NCBI GenBank assembly: GCA_017997515.1
Contig: JAGOEY010000078.1
Span: 1-7,722, forward strand
Direction: 5' to 3'
DNA from: Burkholderiaceae bacterium
GTDB lineage: Bacteria; Pseudomonadota; Gammaproteobacteria; Burkholderiales; Burkholderiaceae
DNA: 7,722 nt
The notes beneath the pieces were generated by a model. It saw only the letters and a list, made by a program, of their open reading frames with translations. It had not been told where the DNA came from and searched no databases. The stretch's first letter is position 1. Each line of letters opens with the position of its first letter. Both the position numbers and the translations under genes were made by a program. Of the stretch, positions 6,949-7,722 are shown one piece after another.

Positions 6949-7722
6949 CTACAAATTCTTGGCATTAAATGTGTCGCAGGCACGTATGCTGCCCGACTGC
7001 AAACCTGCGTTAAACCAGCGCTGGCGTTGCGCGCTGGTGCCATGGGTGAAGCTGTCGGGCACCACCGCTCCACCCTGCGACCGCTGCAGGGCGTCGTCGC
7101 CAATCTTGGCGGCGGCATTCATGGCCGACTCGATATCTCCGGCCTCCAACGTCTGGCGCGACTCCTGCGATTTGTGGGCCCAGACGCCTGCAAAACAGTC
7201 CGCCTGCAACTCCAGCCGCACACTCAGCGCGTTGTACTGCGTCTGGCTCACGCGGCCACGCATGGCATCCATCTTCTCGCTGATGCCGAGCAGGTTCTGA
7301 ACATGGTGGCCCACCTCGTGCGCAATCACATACGCCTGCGCAAACTCACCCGGCGCACCCAGCCGGTTCTTGAGCGTTTCGTAAAAACCCAGATCGATGT
7401 AGACCTTCTGGTCCCCCGGGCAGTAAAACGGCCCCATCGCCGCCTGGCCCTGCCCGCAGGCAGTGGACGTGGCACCCCGGAACAGCACCAGACGCGGGTC
7501 TTGGTAGGTCTGGCCGATCTTGGTGAACTCCTGCCGCCACACGTCTTCCGTGTCGGCCAGCACCGTGGACACAAACTTGGCCAGCCTGTCATCCGCGGGT
7601 GGTCGTTGCGGGGCCTGCTGTTGCTGCTGCACATAGGGCTCGGAGCCGCCGCCACTCAGCATGCCCAGCAGCGTCAGCGGGTTCACCCCCAGCACCCAGC
7701 CGCCCAGCAGCGCCACCACGAT
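6949..7722 (-). CDS. ypfJ: YpfJ-like neutral zinc metallopeptidase, N-terminus cut off by the window edge
   Basis: The 257 visible residues match the putative neutral zinc metallopeptidase family (PF04228 type), membrane-anchored proteins of poorly known substrate. The zinc-binding HEVGHH is encoded at 7303-7320, and ELQAD (7198-7212) supplies the expected downstream acidic ligand. Other family hallmarks are the TACGQGQAAMGPFYCPGD stretch with two cysteines, VYIDLGFY, and RACDTF near the C-terminus. The visible part begins with a hydrophobic segment (IVVALLGGWVLGVNPLTLLG), the usual single membrane anchor, followed by a short Gln/Pro-rich linker with five consecutive Gln. The frame is open to the last base; GTG codons at 7714-7719 lie inside the anchor and are unlikely starts. 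Family members normally carry a Gly-rich stretch of roughly 30-45 residues before the anchor, so that part is missing. The TAG stop is at 6949-6951. Confidence 0.93.
   Translation of the reverse strand: MVVALLGGWVLGVNPLTLLGMLSGGGSEPYVQQQQQAPQRPPADDRLAKFVSTVLADTEDVWRQEFTKIGQTYQDPRLVLFRGATSTACGQGQAAMGPFYCPGDQKVYIDLGFYETLKNRLGAPGEFAQAYVIAHEVGHHVQNLLGISEKMDAMRGRVSQTQYNALSVRLELQADCFAGVWAHKSQESRQTLEAGDIESAMNAAAKIGDDALQRSQGGAVVPDSFTHGTSAQRQRWFNAGLQSGSIRACDTFNAKNL

Overview
The window looks like chromosomal DNA from a GC-rich betaproteobacterium, most likely in the Comamonadaceae (Rhodoferax/Polaromonas/Acidovorax-like). This rests on the protein families and their flavour (a long AcnA, a short H-NS/HvrA-type protein, RhlE with a basic-acidic tail) and on an intergenic repeat of a kind I loosely associate with that family. 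No database search was possible, so the taxon is inference.

Layout: (1) 1-2470, minus: acnA, aconitate hydratase A, cut by the left edge and lacking its C-terminal part. (2) 2471-2651: intergenic, with a strong minus-strand Rho-independent terminator that ends the next gene. (3) 2652-2942, minus: a 96-residue H-NS-family nucleoid protein, with an AT-rich upstream region and an exact TATAAT. (4) 3057-4352, minus: a CNNM/CorC-type (DUF21 plus CBS) inner-membrane protein. (5) 4377-5213, plus: apaH, Ap4A hydrolase, head-to-head with the CNNM gene across only 24 bp. (6) 5214-5296: convergent intergenic region with a small hairpin and copy 1 of a 49-bp repeat. (7) 5297-6793, minus: rhlE, DEAD-box RNA helicase. 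(8) 6794-6948: intergenic, with an imperfect hairpin and repeat copy 2. (9) 6949-7722, minus: ypfJ-like neutral zinc metallopeptidase, cut by the right edge so its N-terminus is missing.

The genes do not form one pathway. They are a run of separate housekeeping and stress-related units: TCA cycle, nucleoid structure, ion transport or membrane maintenance, dinucleotide alarmone turnover, RNA remodelling and a membrane-linked protease. I see no phage, insertion sequence, CRISPR array, tRNA or rRNA, and no defence or biosynthetic cluster. I found no convincing novel system. The points most worth checking are the pair of same-orientation repeats bracketing rhlE, the very tight apaH/CNNM divergent junction, and a long central insertion in AcnA.
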